Source: Mycolicibacterium porcinum (lineage in GTDB: Bacteria > Actinomycetota > Actinomycetes > Mycobacteriales > Mycobacteriaceae). From it: 64,000 nucleotides of DNA. The notes beneath the pieces were generated by a model. The model did no database searches, was not told the origin of the DNA, and saw nothing but the letters and a program-made list of their open reading frames with translations. The first letter of the stretch is position 1. Each line of letters begins with the position of its first letter. The position numbers and the translations under genes are program-made. The stretch spans positions 62,001 through 126,000 of the forward strand of contig MSTD01000012.1 of NCBI GenBank assembly GCA_001942045.1, written 5' to 3'. This document shows, one piece after another, positions 49,746 through 57,449 of the stretch.

Positions 49746-50066
49746 GTGGTGACTTACCCAGTGAGCGATCCATGGGCCGCCCTGGCCGACGGCAGCCGGC
49801 GGGCGATCATCAGACGGTTGGCCGCGGGGCCCATGGCGGTTGGTGAACTGGCCCGCGAACTCCCGATCAGTCGACCAGCGGTCTCGCAACACCTGAAGGT
49901 GCTGAAATGCGCTGGGCTGGTCGGTGATCGGGCCGAGGGAACCCGCCGCGTCTACCACGTCGACCCGGACGGCATGGCCGCACTTCGGGCCGAGCTGGAC
50001 AGCTTTTGGGGCCAGGCGCTGGACGCCTACAAGAACATCGTCGAGCAGGAGGGACAGCCGCAATGA
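49746..50066 (+). CDS. ArsR-family regulator of an AHSA1 operon
   Basis: Winged-helix repressor, 106 aa, with the HTH ISRPAVSQHLKVLKCAGLV (about 38-56). It belongs to the group that typically precedes AHSA1/SRPBCC genes. TAGACT (49732-49737) is 8 nt upstream of GTG 49746, so it is probably leaderless. Stop overlaps the next start (ATGA). Confidence 0.85.
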   Translation: MVTYPVSDPWAALADGSRRAIIRRLAAGPMAVGELARELPISRPAVSQHLKVLKCAGLVGDRAEGTRRVYHVDPDGMAALRAELDSFWGQALDAYKNIVEQEGQPQ

Positions 50067-50551
50067 TGCCCGCAGAGGTCGAACCCATCCGCAAGAGCGT
50101 CGTCGTCAACGCAGCGGCGGACCGCGCGTTCGCGTTGTTCATCGATCGGTTCGACGCGATCAAACCCCGCGAACACAATCTGCTCGCCGTGCCGATCGCC
50201 CAGACCGTCTTCGAACCGCGCGTCGGCGGCCACATCTACGACGTCGGTACCGACGGCAGCCGGTGCGAGTGGGCACGGGTCCTGGCCTATGACCCGCCGA
50301 CCCGCATCGTGTTCTCGTGGGACATCGGACCGACGTGGCAGATCGAATCCGATCCGACTCGCACGAGCGAGGTGGAGGTCCGGTTCATCGCCCTCGGTAC
50401 CGATCGCACCCGGGTGGAGCTGGAGCACCGACACCTCGAACGCCACGGCGAGGGCTGGCGTTCCGTGGCAGATGGGGTCGGCGGCGACGCCGGATGGCCG
50501 CTGTACCTCGCCCGATACCTCGACATGGTCACGCAGGAGGCCGTGCGATGA
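50063..50551 (+). CDS. SRPBCC (AHSA1-like) protein
   Basis: Helix-grip ligand-binding protein of 162 aa. The pattern VVVNAAADRAFALFID ... FEPRVGGHIYDVG ... WDIGPTWQ is typical of the Aha1/CalC C-terminal family. These proteins bind hydrophobic ligands; no catalytic residues are predicted. Middle gene of the ArsR-SRPBCC-MDMPI operon, with ATGA overlaps at both ends. Confidence 0.82.
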   Translation: MMPAEVEPIRKSVVVNAAADRAFALFIDRFDAIKPREHNLLAVPIAQTVFEPRVGGHIYDVGTDGSRCEWARVLAYDPPTRIVFSWDIGPTWQIESDPTRTSEVEVRFIALGTDRTRVELEHRHLERHGEGWRSVADGVGGDAGWPLYLARYLDMVTQEAVR

Positions 50552-51174
50552 ACGCCGACCAGCCGTCACTGATGGACCTGGCCCGCGACGAACGGACCGA
50601 TATCGCCGAATTTCTCGCCACCCTCACCCCTGCGCAATGGCAGACCGAGTCGCTGTGCGCCGGTTGGACGGTGAAAGACGTTGTGGCACATGTCATCAGC
50701 TATGAGGAACTCCGACTTCCCGGGTTGCTCAAGCGATTCGCAAAGGGACGCCTGGTGCGCGCCAACGAGGTCGGCGTGGCCGAATACTCGGCCATGTCGA
50801 CCGATGATCTGCTCGATTTCCTCAACCGGCATCTGCGGCCACAGGGCCTGACCGCGGGATTCGGCGGCATGATCGGATTAATTGACGGGACCGTCCATCA
50901 TCAAGACATCCGGCGCGCGCTGGGCGTTCCCCGCACCGTGCCGGCCCAGCGCCTGCACCGCATCCTGCCCCTGGTGCCCGGCAACCCGCGGCTCGGCGCG
51001 GGCCGACGGATACGAGGACTTCGACTGCGCGCCAACGACATCGAGTGGGAGCACGGTAGCGGTCCCGAAGTCACCGGCAGCGGCGAGGCACTACTGCTGG
51101 CCATGACCGGCCGTCGCCAAGCCGCCGAGGAGCTCACCGGAGCCGGCGCGGCAATCCTGCTCGAGCGACTCTGA
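50548..51174 (+). CDS. Mycothiol-dependent maleylpyruvate isomerase-family protein
   Basis: DinB-like four-helix metalloenzyme family, 208 aa. The N-terminal AGWTVKDVVAHVI holds the first metal His; GTVHHQDIRRAL gives the other metal ligands (HxxxD type). These enzymes use mycothiol as cofactor or thiol substrate. The exact reaction is unknown; it could act in thiol-dependent detoxification within its three-gene operon. Confidence 0.8.
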   Translation: MNADQPSLMDLARDERTDIAEFLATLTPAQWQTESLCAGWTVKDVVAHVISYEELRLPGLLKRFAKGRLVRANEVGVAEYSAMSTDDLLDFLNRHLRPQGLTAGFGGMIGLIDGTVHHQDIRRALGVPRTVPAQRLHRILPLVPGNPRLGAGRRIRGLRLRANDIEWEHGSGPEVTGSGEALLLAMTGRRQAAEELTGAGAAILLERL

Positions 51175-51479
51175 GTCTTGCATCGATCACGCTGTGTCCC
51201 AATATCTTCCGGATATGGGAAACCTTGTTGAGCCCGAATCTGTTTGCCACTTGGTAGCGGTGTGGCGCACGTGGCCGACGCGACGGAAGAGGCAGATCCG
51301 GCCCTGCGATCGATTGTTCGAGCCGTTGATGGCGGGTAGAGTCCAATACAGGTTGAGTTCACAGCCGCCCCGGAATCGTCATCGGGTGCAGGGTAGTGAC
51401 ACACCCTGTATCCAGGGGTTTTGAGCCCACAGAGCCTGAAGAGTGACGTGACCGCAGTATTTCTACTGAGGAGTCACTG
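51175..51479. other. Intergenic region between MDMPI gene and second STAS gene
   Basis: The 305 nt hold no credible gene. Contents: an imperfect dyad near 51198-51219 (CCCAATATC / GATATGGG), the 56-nt STAS-upstream repeat at 51313-51368, and a short hairpin CAGGGT/ACCCTG at 51389-51408. An AGGAG Shine-Dalgarno lies 6-7 nt before ATG 51480. No good SigF -35/-10 pair was found. Confidence 0.6.
51313..51368. repeat. Upstream repeat shared by the two STAS genes (copy 2)
   Basis: Counterpart of 42654-42709, with identical ends and the same 56-nt length; the 3' 33 nt differ at one base. It is about 111 nt upstream of the second STAS gene. Confidence 0.85.
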
Positions 51480-51908
51480 ATGCCCACGATGAATGCGGCG
51501 AAACGAGTCGCCCTATCTACCAATGACCACACGCGTGCGGAGTTCTGCACTCAATGGTTATGGCCGGCAACCGCCGTGATCAGCGTCCGCGGCGAGCTGG
51601 ACGCCTCCAACGCCGTTGAGCTGACCGAATGCGGAATCCGACATAGCAGGCCCAGCGGCCAGGTCGTTCTGGACATGAGCGAGGTCCAGTTCTTCGGTGC
51701 GGGCTGCTTCGCGTGCTTGCACACCCTGAATGTGCGCTGCGCCGGAGAAAACATCGACTGGGTATTGATTCCCAGCACCGCCGTGTCGCGGGTGCTCGGG
51801 ATCTGCGATCCCGCTCGCGCCCTGCCGACCTCGTCCGGACTGCCCGCGGCCCTGTCGAAGCTGCGTAACCAGCCACGGCAGCTGCAGATGGTGCACGTGC
51901 CCCGCTAA
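51480..51908 (+). CDS. STAS-domain antagonist paralogue, Cys-rich
   Basis: Protein of 142 aa, clearly paralogous to the STAS protein at 42808-43230 (shared WPATAVIS, VQFFG, IDWVLIPSTAVSR and ICDPA-type blocks). The phospho-acceptor position is Ala74 (FFGAGCFACL) instead of Thr. Six cysteines (23, 51, 76, 79, 87, 109) suggest redox rather than phosphorylation control, like RsfA of M. tuberculosis (recalled). It is convergent with the second RsbW-like gene, overlapping by 4 nt. Confidence 0.82.
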   Translation: MPTMNAAKRVALSTNDHTRAEFCTQWLWPATAVISVRGELDASNAVELTECGIRHSRPSGQVVLDMSEVQFFGAGCFACLHTLNVRCAGENIDWVLIPSTAVSRVLGICDPARALPTSSGLPAALSKLRNQPRQLQMVHVPR

Positions 51909-52423
51909 CGACGCGCCGAAACCCCGGGCCGGTTCCGCCGGATGGTCAGCGAGATGCCGACCGCCGGCGGACTGCCGGTGTCACTTCCGAAACCAGCGTC
52001 GTCGACGAAGGTTTCGACTTCTTCGGCGAGCGCTTCCAGGACGCGGCGACTGAAGCCGCTCAAGACGACGCTGTCGGGGCCGTTGTGCACACTGTCGCAG
52101 ATTGTCGAGATCCGAACGTTGAGCTCGCGGACGCGAGGGTCTGCGACGAGTACGAGAGTGGCTCCTGGTGAAGCCAAACCGATCAGCACGGTGCACGCTT
52201 CGTCCACCGCCAAGGCCAGATCAGCCGCCGTATCACTATCGAGCTCTTCGTATTTGGCCAGGCAGCCCGTCATCGCCCGCATGACGGCCAGCGCCTCAGT
52301 CCGGGCGGGCACTCGAAGTTCCACCGCTCGCGGTCCGCGGGTGTGTCCAGATCCCCAGTGGGGTACTCGCGGACCATGCAGCACAGTCAGCGATGGCCTC
52401 GGCGTACGGCCTGACGATGACAT
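51905..52423 (-). CDS. Second RsbW-like anti-sigma factor
   Basis: GHKL-type anti-sigma factor of 172 aa, paralogous to RsbW at 43950-44384 (LALAVDEACTVLIG; FSRRVLEALAEEVETFVDD matches FSWHVLSSLTDEVKTFTD). It has an extra 30-residue N-terminal leader. No sigma gene is adjacent; it may hold SigF or a sigma factor encoded elsewhere. ATG 52423 is 9 nt from a SigF-type -10, so it would be made by SigF itself as negative feedback. Confidence 0.82.
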   Translation of the reverse strand: MSSSGRTPRPSLTVLHGPRVPHWGSGHTRGPRAVELRVPARTEALAVMRAMTGCLAKYEELDSDTAADLALAVDEACTVLIGLASPGATLVLVADPRVRELNVRISTICDSVHNGPDSVVLSGFSRRVLEALAEEVETFVDDAGFGSDTGSPPAVGISLTIRRNRPGVSARR

Positions 52424-52432
52424 ATTCGTCGC

Positions 52433-52460
52433 GTACCCAGAGTCGTCGGGTAGCTAAACC
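52433..52460 (-). promoter_or_regulatory. SigF-type promoter of the second anti-sigma gene
   Basis: GGTTT (52456-52460) - 17 nt - GGGTAC (52433-52438) on the minus strand, 9 nt before ATG 52423. Confidence 0.72.
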
Positions 52461-52475
52461 GACGGGCCCGGCGCG

Positions 52476-53495
52476 ATGAGACTGCGTCGTAGCGACGTCG
52501 GCGGGCCGGGGATACACCGGATACGCCGTGGTCGCGGATTCAGCTATCGCGATGACGAGGGGGCGAACGTCGCAGATCCGGCGACGCTGCGACGGATCGA
52601 GGAGCTGGTGATACCGCCGGCGTGGCAGAAGGTCTGGGTCTGTCCCCATCCCAACGGTCACATTCAAGCCGTCGGTATCGATGCGGCCGGCCGTCGGCAG
52701 TACCTCTATCACTCCCAGTGGCAGGAAGAGCGCGGTGAGGAGAAGTTCGATCGGGTATTGGAGCTGTCGGGGGCACTGGCCGACTGGCGCAGCGACATCG
52801 CAGGCGATCTGCGCCGGCGGGGACTGAACCGTGATCGCGTGCTGGCACTGGGATTGCGGCTGCTCGACCTCGGGTATTTCCGGTCCGGTGGCGATCAATA
52901 CGCCGAGGAGAACAACTCATTCGGCATCGCCACGCTGTTACGTGAACACATCACGCTGCGGCCGGATGCGGTCGAGTTCGACTACCCGGCCAAGAGCGGT
53001 GTGCGCCGGACGTTGCTCGTCGAGGATCCGGCCGTCGTACGTGCGGTCCGCTCGCTGCAACGGAACCGGCGCAACGGAGACCGCCTGCTGGCATTCCGCA
53101 ACTCCTCCGAGTGGACGGAGGTGCATGCCGAGGATCTCAATGTCCGCTTCAAGGAGATGGTCGGTGACGACTACACCGTCAAAGACCTGCGAACCTGGCA
53201 CGGCACGGTGCTGGCGGCCGAGGCGTTCGTCGACGCGGACCCACCGGTGGACGACAAGGTGACCAAACGCGTCGAAACAGCGGTGATGCGCGAGGTGGCC
53301 GAGGCGCTCGGCAACACTCCGGCCGTGGCCCGCAGTGCGTACATCGATCCCCGGGTGGTCGACGCGTACCGGGACGGACTGACGATCGGCGCCGCGGTGC
53401 GCCGCGCTGCCCGCGTCCGCGACGACGACAAGCGCCAGGGAATCCTGGAGCGCGCCACAGCCCGGTTGATCCGGAAGGTCGACCGGCGGACGTGA
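52476..53495 (+). CDS. DNA topoisomerase IB
   Basis: Poxvirus/eukaryote-like type IB topoisomerase, 339 aa, relaxing supercoils through a 3'-phosphotyrosyl intermediate. The catalytic domain shows KDLRTWHGT (236-244, with one catalytic Arg) and the nucleophile Tyr289 in ARSAYIDP. The N-terminal IPPAWQKVWVCPHPNGHIQ is the family's DNA-binding signature. Not found in M. tuberculosis as far as I recall. The ATG lies just outside the SigF promoter region of the divergent anti-sigma gene. Confidence 0.92.
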   Translation: MRLRRSDVGGPGIHRIRRGRGFSYRDDEGANVADPATLRRIEELVIPPAWQKVWVCPHPNGHIQAVGIDAAGRRQYLYHSQWQEERGEEKFDRVLELSGALADWRSDIAGDLRRRGLNRDRVLALGLRLLDLGYFRSGGDQYAEENNSFGIATLLREHITLRPDAVEFDYPAKSGVRRTLLVEDPAVVRAVRSLQRNRRNGDRLLAFRNSSEWTEVHAEDLNVRFKEMVGDDYTVKDLRTWHGTVLAAEAFVDADPPVDDKVTKRVETAVMREVAEALGNTPAVARSAYIDPRVVDAYRDGLTIGAAVRRAARVRDDDKRQGILERATARLIRKVDRRT

Positions 53496-53511
53496 CCCGA
53501 CGGCTCACCGC

Positions 53512-53536
53512 GTTTGATCAAGGGGCCACGGGGTAT
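53512..53536 (+). promoter_or_regulatory. SigF-type promoter of the NRAMP-like operon
   Basis: GTTT (53512-53515) - 15 nt - GGGTAT (53531-53536), 9 nt before ATG 53546. Close match to the SigF consensus. Confidence 0.75.
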
Positions 53537-53545
53537 TCCGGCCCC

Positions 53546-53770
53546 ATGACACGCAACGACGTCCCCGACGAGGTGCCCATCGACGACGCCCTCGAGCAAC
53601 AACGTGAGCACAGCGAACCGGTGCCGGACGCCGAAGCCTCGATCTCCGACCTGGACTCCCCACCCTTGGAAGCGGCCGATCCTGACTGGCAGGAACAACG
53701 TGAGGTGGTCACGGACGATTCCGGCCTCGACGAGTTCGACCGCGAAGACGGCGAGACCCGAACCGGGTGA
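53546..53770 (+). CDS. Acidic 74-aa protein
   Basis: Strongly acidic, low-complexity small protein (DDALEQQREHSEP ... PPLEAADPDWQEQREVV) of a mycobacterial type I recall but cannot name functionally. A GTG at 53492 in the same frame would overlap topoisomerase, but the SigF -10 9 nt before ATG 53546 fixes the start. First gene of a five-gene run to 56200. Confidence 0.72.
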   Translation: MTRNDVPDEVPIDDALEQQREHSEPVPDAEASISDLDSPPLEAADPDWQEQREVVTDDSGLDEFDREDGETRTG

Positions 53771-53780
53771 ACAGGCCGCC

Positions 53781-54254
53781 ATGTCTGATGCTGGGGGCAC
53801 CGAAGACAAACCGCGACGGATCCGGGCGGCGCTGCTCGCCGCCCTGCTGGTGGTCGGGCTCGGTCTGTTGCTGACCCGCTGCCCGGCCAACCGAGACGGT
53901 ATGCCGGGCCAGCTGTCTCAGGCCATGGAGGAGACTGTGGCCGCGGCCCGCAGCGGTGCGTACGCGCTCGACCTTCGAGCCCGGGACCGGACCACGCCTC
54001 AACTCGTCAGCGTGCAGATCTCCGATGCTCGCGACGAGATCGCCAAGGCTTACAAGGGAATTGCCGATCTGAAGGCCGACGATCCGGTCGATCTCGGCCG
54101 CCAGCGGATGCTCACCGAGGCCATGACGAAAATGATCGGCCAACTCAACACCGCATCGGCTCAGATCCGGGAGATCGCCGCCGAACCCGAATTGACGTCG
54201 CTGCGGGCCCAACTCCTGGCTTCCGCCGACGCACTGGAAACCGGATACCGCTGA
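53781..54254 (+). CDS. Membrane-anchored helical protein
   Basis: Protein of 157 aa: a basic N-terminus, one transmembrane anchor (AALLAALLVVGLGLLLTRC, about 16-34) and then an extracytoplasmic all-helical region with regular heptads (ISDARDEIAKAYKGIADLKA; IGQLNTASAQIREIAAE), probably coiled coil. No domain recognised. Its stop and the transporter's ATG share bases (TGATG). Confidence 0.7.
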   Translation: MSDAGGTEDKPRRIRAALLAALLVVGLGLLLTRCPANRDGMPGQLSQAMEETVAAARSGAYALDLRARDRTTPQLVSVQISDARDEIAKAYKGIADLKADDPVDLGRQRMLTEAMTKMIGQLNTASAQIREIAAEPELTSLRAQLLASADALETGYR

Positions 54255-55483
54255 TGAAGAAGTTCTTCGCGGTGGCGCTGGGGATTCTGACCGCGATCGG
54301 CGGGTTCCTCGACATCGGAGATCTGGTGACCAATGCGGTGGTCGGTTCGCGATTCGGTTTGGCGCTGGTGTGGGTGGTGCTGGTCGGTGTCGTCGGGATC
54401 TGTCTGTTCGCCCAGATGGCGGGCCGGGTCGCGGCAGTCAGTGGTCGCGCCACGTTCGAGATCATCCGGGAACGCCTGGGTCCGCGGACGGCAGCGGCCA
54501 ACCTGACCGCCTCATTTCTGATCAACCTGATGACGCTGACGGCTGAGATCGGTGGCGTGGCACTGGCATTGCAGCTGGCCACCGATGTCGGGCGGATGCT
54601 GTGGATCCCGGTTGCGGCCGTGGCGGTGTGGCTGGTGATCTGGCGGGTCAAGTTCTCGGTGATGGAGAACACCGCCGGCTTGGCGGGGTTGTGTCTGATC
54701 GTTTTCGCCGTCGCCGTCTTTTCCCTGCAACCGAATTGGGGCGATCTGGCCCATCAAGCGGCGCAACCGGTGATTCCGGAGACCGAATCGTCAGCAACGT
54801 ACTGGTATTACGCGATCGCACTCTTCGGGGCCGCGATGACACCGTATGAGGTGTTCTTCTTCTCGTCAGGGGCTGTGGAAGAACATTGGAAGACAAAGGA
54901 TCTCGGGATTTCCCGGCTCAATGTCCTGGTCGGGTTCCCATTGGGCGGCGTACTGTCGGTAGCCATCGCAGCCTGCGCGACGCTTATTCTGTGGCCGGGC
55001 CAGATCGAGGTGACCTCGCTGTCGCAAGTGGTGATGCCCGTCGCCGAGGCCGGCGGCAAGCTGGCACTGGCGTTCGCGCTAGTGGGCATCGTGGCGGCCA
55101 CGTTCGGTGCTGCCCTGGAAACGACGCTTTCCAGCGGCTACACCCTGGCGCAGTTCTTCGGATGGCCGTGGGGAAAGTTCCGTCGTCCGGCCGAGGCCTC
55201 CCGCTTCCACGTGGTGATGTTCGTGAGCATCGTGGTCGGTGCCGCCGTCCTGTTCACCGGCATCGACCCCGTAATGGTCACCGAGTATTCGGTGGTGTTC
55301 TCGGCCATTGCCCTCCCCTTGACGTACCTGCCCATCCTCATCGTGGCCAACGACCCGGAATACATGGGCGACAAGACAAACGGAAGGCTGCTCAACATGT
55401 TCGGCTCGCTGTACCTGATGATAATCGTGGCCGCCTCGCTGGCCGCCATACCCCTGATGATCGTGACCGGAGCGGGTCAATGA
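54254..55483 (+). CDS. NRAMP-related metal transporter with altered metal-site motifs
   Basis: Membrane transporter of 409 aa with about 11 helices and NRAMP-family architecture. The TM1 metal-binding DPGN of true Mn/Fe transporters reads DIGD (20-23) and the TM6 motif (A/G)xxMPH reads AAMTPYE (193-199), so the methionine is kept but other ligands differ. Similar divergence occurs in Mg-type or other NRAMP-related carriers. Substrate uncertain. It is translationally coupled to genes on both sides and lies in a SigF-controlled operon. Confidence 0.82.
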   Translation: MKKFFAVALGILTAIGGFLDIGDLVTNAVVGSRFGLALVWVVLVGVVGICLFAQMAGRVAAVSGRATFEIIRERLGPRTAAANLTASFLINLMTLTAEIGGVALALQLATDVGRMLWIPVAAVAVWLVIWRVKFSVMENTAGLAGLCLIVFAVAVFSLQPNWGDLAHQAAQPVIPETESSATYWYYAIALFGAAMTPYEVFFFSSGAVEEHWKTKDLGISRLNVLVGFPLGGVLSVAIAACATLILWPGQIEVTSLSQVVMPVAEAGGKLALAFALVGIVAATFGAALETTLSSGYTLAQFFGWPWGKFRRPAEASRFHVVMFVSIVVGAAVLFTGIDPVMVTEYSVVFSAIALPLTYLPILIVANDPEYMGDKTNGRLLNMFGSLYLMIIVAASLAAIPLMIVTGAGQ

Positions 55484-55854
55484 CCGGGCCGACGACACTC
55501 GATGCGCGCCTGCATCTGTTGGACCGCCAGCTGCTCGACCACGATGGTGACCCGGTCGGCATCGTCGACGATCTGGAACTCGACGGTATCGAGTCCGACG
55601 TCGACATCAAGCCCGGCAGTCCGCGGCCGCGCGTCAGCGCGATACTGTCCGGGCAGGTGGTGATGACCCGTATCCTCGGCGGCGCACCGCCGCGCACGAT
55701 GTTGCACGAGATCCCATGGAAGTTGGTGTCTTCGGTCGGTGTCACCGTGCGGTTGGCCCCTGCCGAAACCCGCTTCGACGCGAACTGGGTCGAGAGGTGG
55801 TTACGCAGTCACATCGTGGCTCGAATACCAGGCGGACGCCATGCAGCTGAGTAA
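55480..55854 (+). CDS. PRC-barrel-like protein 1
   Basis: Soluble protein of 124 aa with a beta-rich PRC-barrel-type opening (HLLDRQLLDHDGDPVGIVDDLEL). Its start overlaps the transporter stop (ATGA). PRC-barrel proteins next to transporters may act as regulatory or scaffold partners, as in MgtE-associated systems (inference). Confidence 0.7.
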   Translation: MTGPTTLDARLHLLDRQLLDHDGDPVGIVDDLELDGIESDVDIKPGSPRPRVSAILSGQVVMTRILGGAPPRTMLHEIPWKLVSSVGVTVRLAPAETRFDANWVERWLRSHIVARIPGGRHAAE

Positions 55855-56200
55855 CCTTCTCGGGCTCCGCGTGCTGGATGCCGGCCACCACCCGGTCGGC
55901 ACCGTCGTCGACGTCCGACTCGAACTCACCGACGGCCGTGACCATCCGTCGACGCCTGTCGTGGTGGGCCTTGTGGTCAGCCCCCGGACCCGCTCGGCGT
56001 ATCTCGGTTACGAGCGAACCGGGATCAACGCCCCTGCCCTCATCGCTGCGATCGCCCGCTGGCGGCACCGGGGCACGTTCCTGGCGGCCTGGGATGATGT
56101 GTCCAGGGTCGGATCCGACCACATCACGCTGCGGGTTGGCTACAGCCGACGCTCGCCGGCGCTCCATACCGCAGCAGCTCAGCAAGCGCCTACTCGGTAG
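55841..56200 (+). CDS. PRC-barrel-like protein 2
   Basis: Protein of 119 aa opening QLSNLLGLRVLDAGHHPVGTVVDVRL, the classic PRC-barrel strand pattern. It is shorter than and only loosely similar to protein 1, overlaps it by 14 nt, and so comes from the same mRNA. The C-terminal 20 residues are low complexity. Probably the cytoplasmic partner of the adjacent transporter. Confidence 0.7.
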   Translation: MQLSNLLGLRVLDAGHHPVGTVVDVRLELTDGRDHPSTPVVVGLVVSPRTRSAYLGYERTGINAPALIAAIARWRHRGTFLAAWDDVSRVGSDHITLRVGYSRRSPALHTAAAQQAPTR

Positions 56201-56207
56201 AGCCCGG

Positions 56208-56234
56208 GGTTTGGCGATCAGCGGCGGCGGGCAT
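56208..56234 (+). promoter_or_regulatory. SigF-type promoter of the iron-enzyme gene
   Basis: GGTTT (56208-56212) - 16 nt - GGGCAT (56229-56234), with the same boxes and spacing as the rsbW promoter, 12 nt before ATG 56247. Confidence 0.68.
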
Positions 56235-56246
56235 ACCAGAGCTGCC

Positions 56247-57266
56247 ATGACGACATCTCCCACCCTTCCGCAACCCGGGCTTCCGGCCGCGCAGGGACCC
56301 ATCTCCGCCGCCCTGATCGAGCGGCTCGGCGATCGTGCGCCGCACAACCACCTCGAGCCAGTGTGGATTCCGCTGCGCGACTCGGATCCACTCGGCCTGG
56401 ATGTGCAACTGGCGCTCTACATCTGCTACGAACTGCACTACCGCGGATTCGACGGGGTGGACCAGGACTGGGAATGGAACGCCGGGCTGTTGCATCTGCG
56501 TTCCCAGTTCGAACGGATCTTTCTTGCGGCCGTTCGCCGCGAGGTCGGCAGGATCGAACAGGACGAGACCGCCGAACGGGAGATGGCGCGCCTGACGGTC
56601 GAGCCGGTCGACGGCACCGGCCCGTCGTATCACCTGCGTGACGAGGGCACATGGGAACAGATGCGCGAGTATTTCGTGCACCGGTCGTTGTACCACCTCA
56701 AGGAGGGCGATCCCCACGCTTGGCTGATCCCCCGCCTCAGCGGCCAGGCGAAAGCCGCCTTCGTGGCTGTGGAATACGACGAGTACGGCGCCGGTTCGGC
56801 TGAGCGCATCCACCAGAATCTGTTCGCCGACCTGATGAGACAGGCCGGGCTCGACGATACGTACCTCGGTTACTTGGAAGCGGTGCCGACCGAGAGCCTC
56901 GCGTTGGTCAATCTCATGTCCCTGTTCGGCTTGCACCGGAGCCTTCGCGGCGCCGCTGCCGGACATTTCGCGGCCACCGAGATCACCTCATCGCCGGGAT
57001 CTCAGCGGATGGTGACCGCCTTGGAGCGACTGAACGCGCCTGAGGCCTGCGTCCGGTTCTACCGCGAGCACGTCGAAGCCGATGCGGTTCACGAGCAGGT
57101 CGTCCGCCACGATGTGGTGGGCGACCTGGTGCGGCGCGAACCTGAGCTCGATTCCGATGTGGTGTTCGGAATGCGGGCCTTCGCCACCTTGGAGGACAGG
57201 TTGGCCGATCACCTGATGAAATGCTGGCTGGCCGAACGCAGTTCGCTATGCCGGCCGCTCGACTGA
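56247..57266 (+). CDS. Heme-oxygenase-like iron-containing redox enzyme
   Basis: All-helical protein of 339 aa of the iron-containing redox enzyme (HDO-type diiron) family. YHLKEGDPHAWLIPRL, VEYDEYGAGSAERIHQ and the C-terminal HVEADAVHEQVV provide spaced Glu/His residues as expected for metal ligands. The substrate is unknown. It has its own SigF promoter and also follows the NRAMP-like operon. Its end overlaps the convergent CDGSH gene by 21 nt. Confidence 0.8.
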   Translation: MTTSPTLPQPGLPAAQGPISAALIERLGDRAPHNHLEPVWIPLRDSDPLGLDVQLALYICYELHYRGFDGVDQDWEWNAGLLHLRSQFERIFLAAVRREVGRIEQDETAEREMARLTVEPVDGTGPSYHLRDEGTWEQMREYFVHRSLYHLKEGDPHAWLIPRLSGQAKAAFVAVEYDEYGAGSAERIHQNLFADLMRQAGLDDTYLGYLEAVPTESLALVNLMSLFGLHRSLRGAAAGHFAATEITSSPGSQRMVTALERLNAPEACVRFYREHVEADAVHEQVVRHDVVGDLVRREPELDSDVVFGMRAFATLEDRLADHLMKCWLAERSSLCRPLD

Positions 57267-57449
57267 ACGCTTGCTCTTGCGGTGGCTGGTGTCACACAAC
57301 GGATAGGTCTTCGACCGGCGACAGGTGCAGATGGCCACCATGAACCGATCTGATTCCACGATGCTCCCGTCGGGCAGTTCGATACGCACCGGGCCCTCGA
57401 CGAGGATCGGCCCGCCCTGAACCACACGCACCGCCCGCGGCTCGGTCAT
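57246..57449 (-). CDS. CDGSH iron-sulfur protein
   Basis: Small [2Fe-2S] protein of 67 aa. The cluster motif CTCRRSKTYPLCDTSH matches C-x-C-x2-S/T-x3-P-x-C-D-x2-H, giving three Cys and one His ligand. Redox or Fe-S transfer role. Its ATG overlaps the methyltransferase stop (ATGA). Confidence 0.88.
   Translation of the reverse strand: MTEPRAVRVVQGGPILVEGPVRIELPDGSIVESDRFMVAICTCRRSKTYPLCDTSHRKSKRSVERPA

Noticed and set aside
51389..51408. CAGGGT/ACCCTG hairpin upstream of the second STAS gene considered as a SigF box or riboswitch
   Set aside because: The contained GGGTAG has no GTTT at proper spacing and the stem is only 6 bp.
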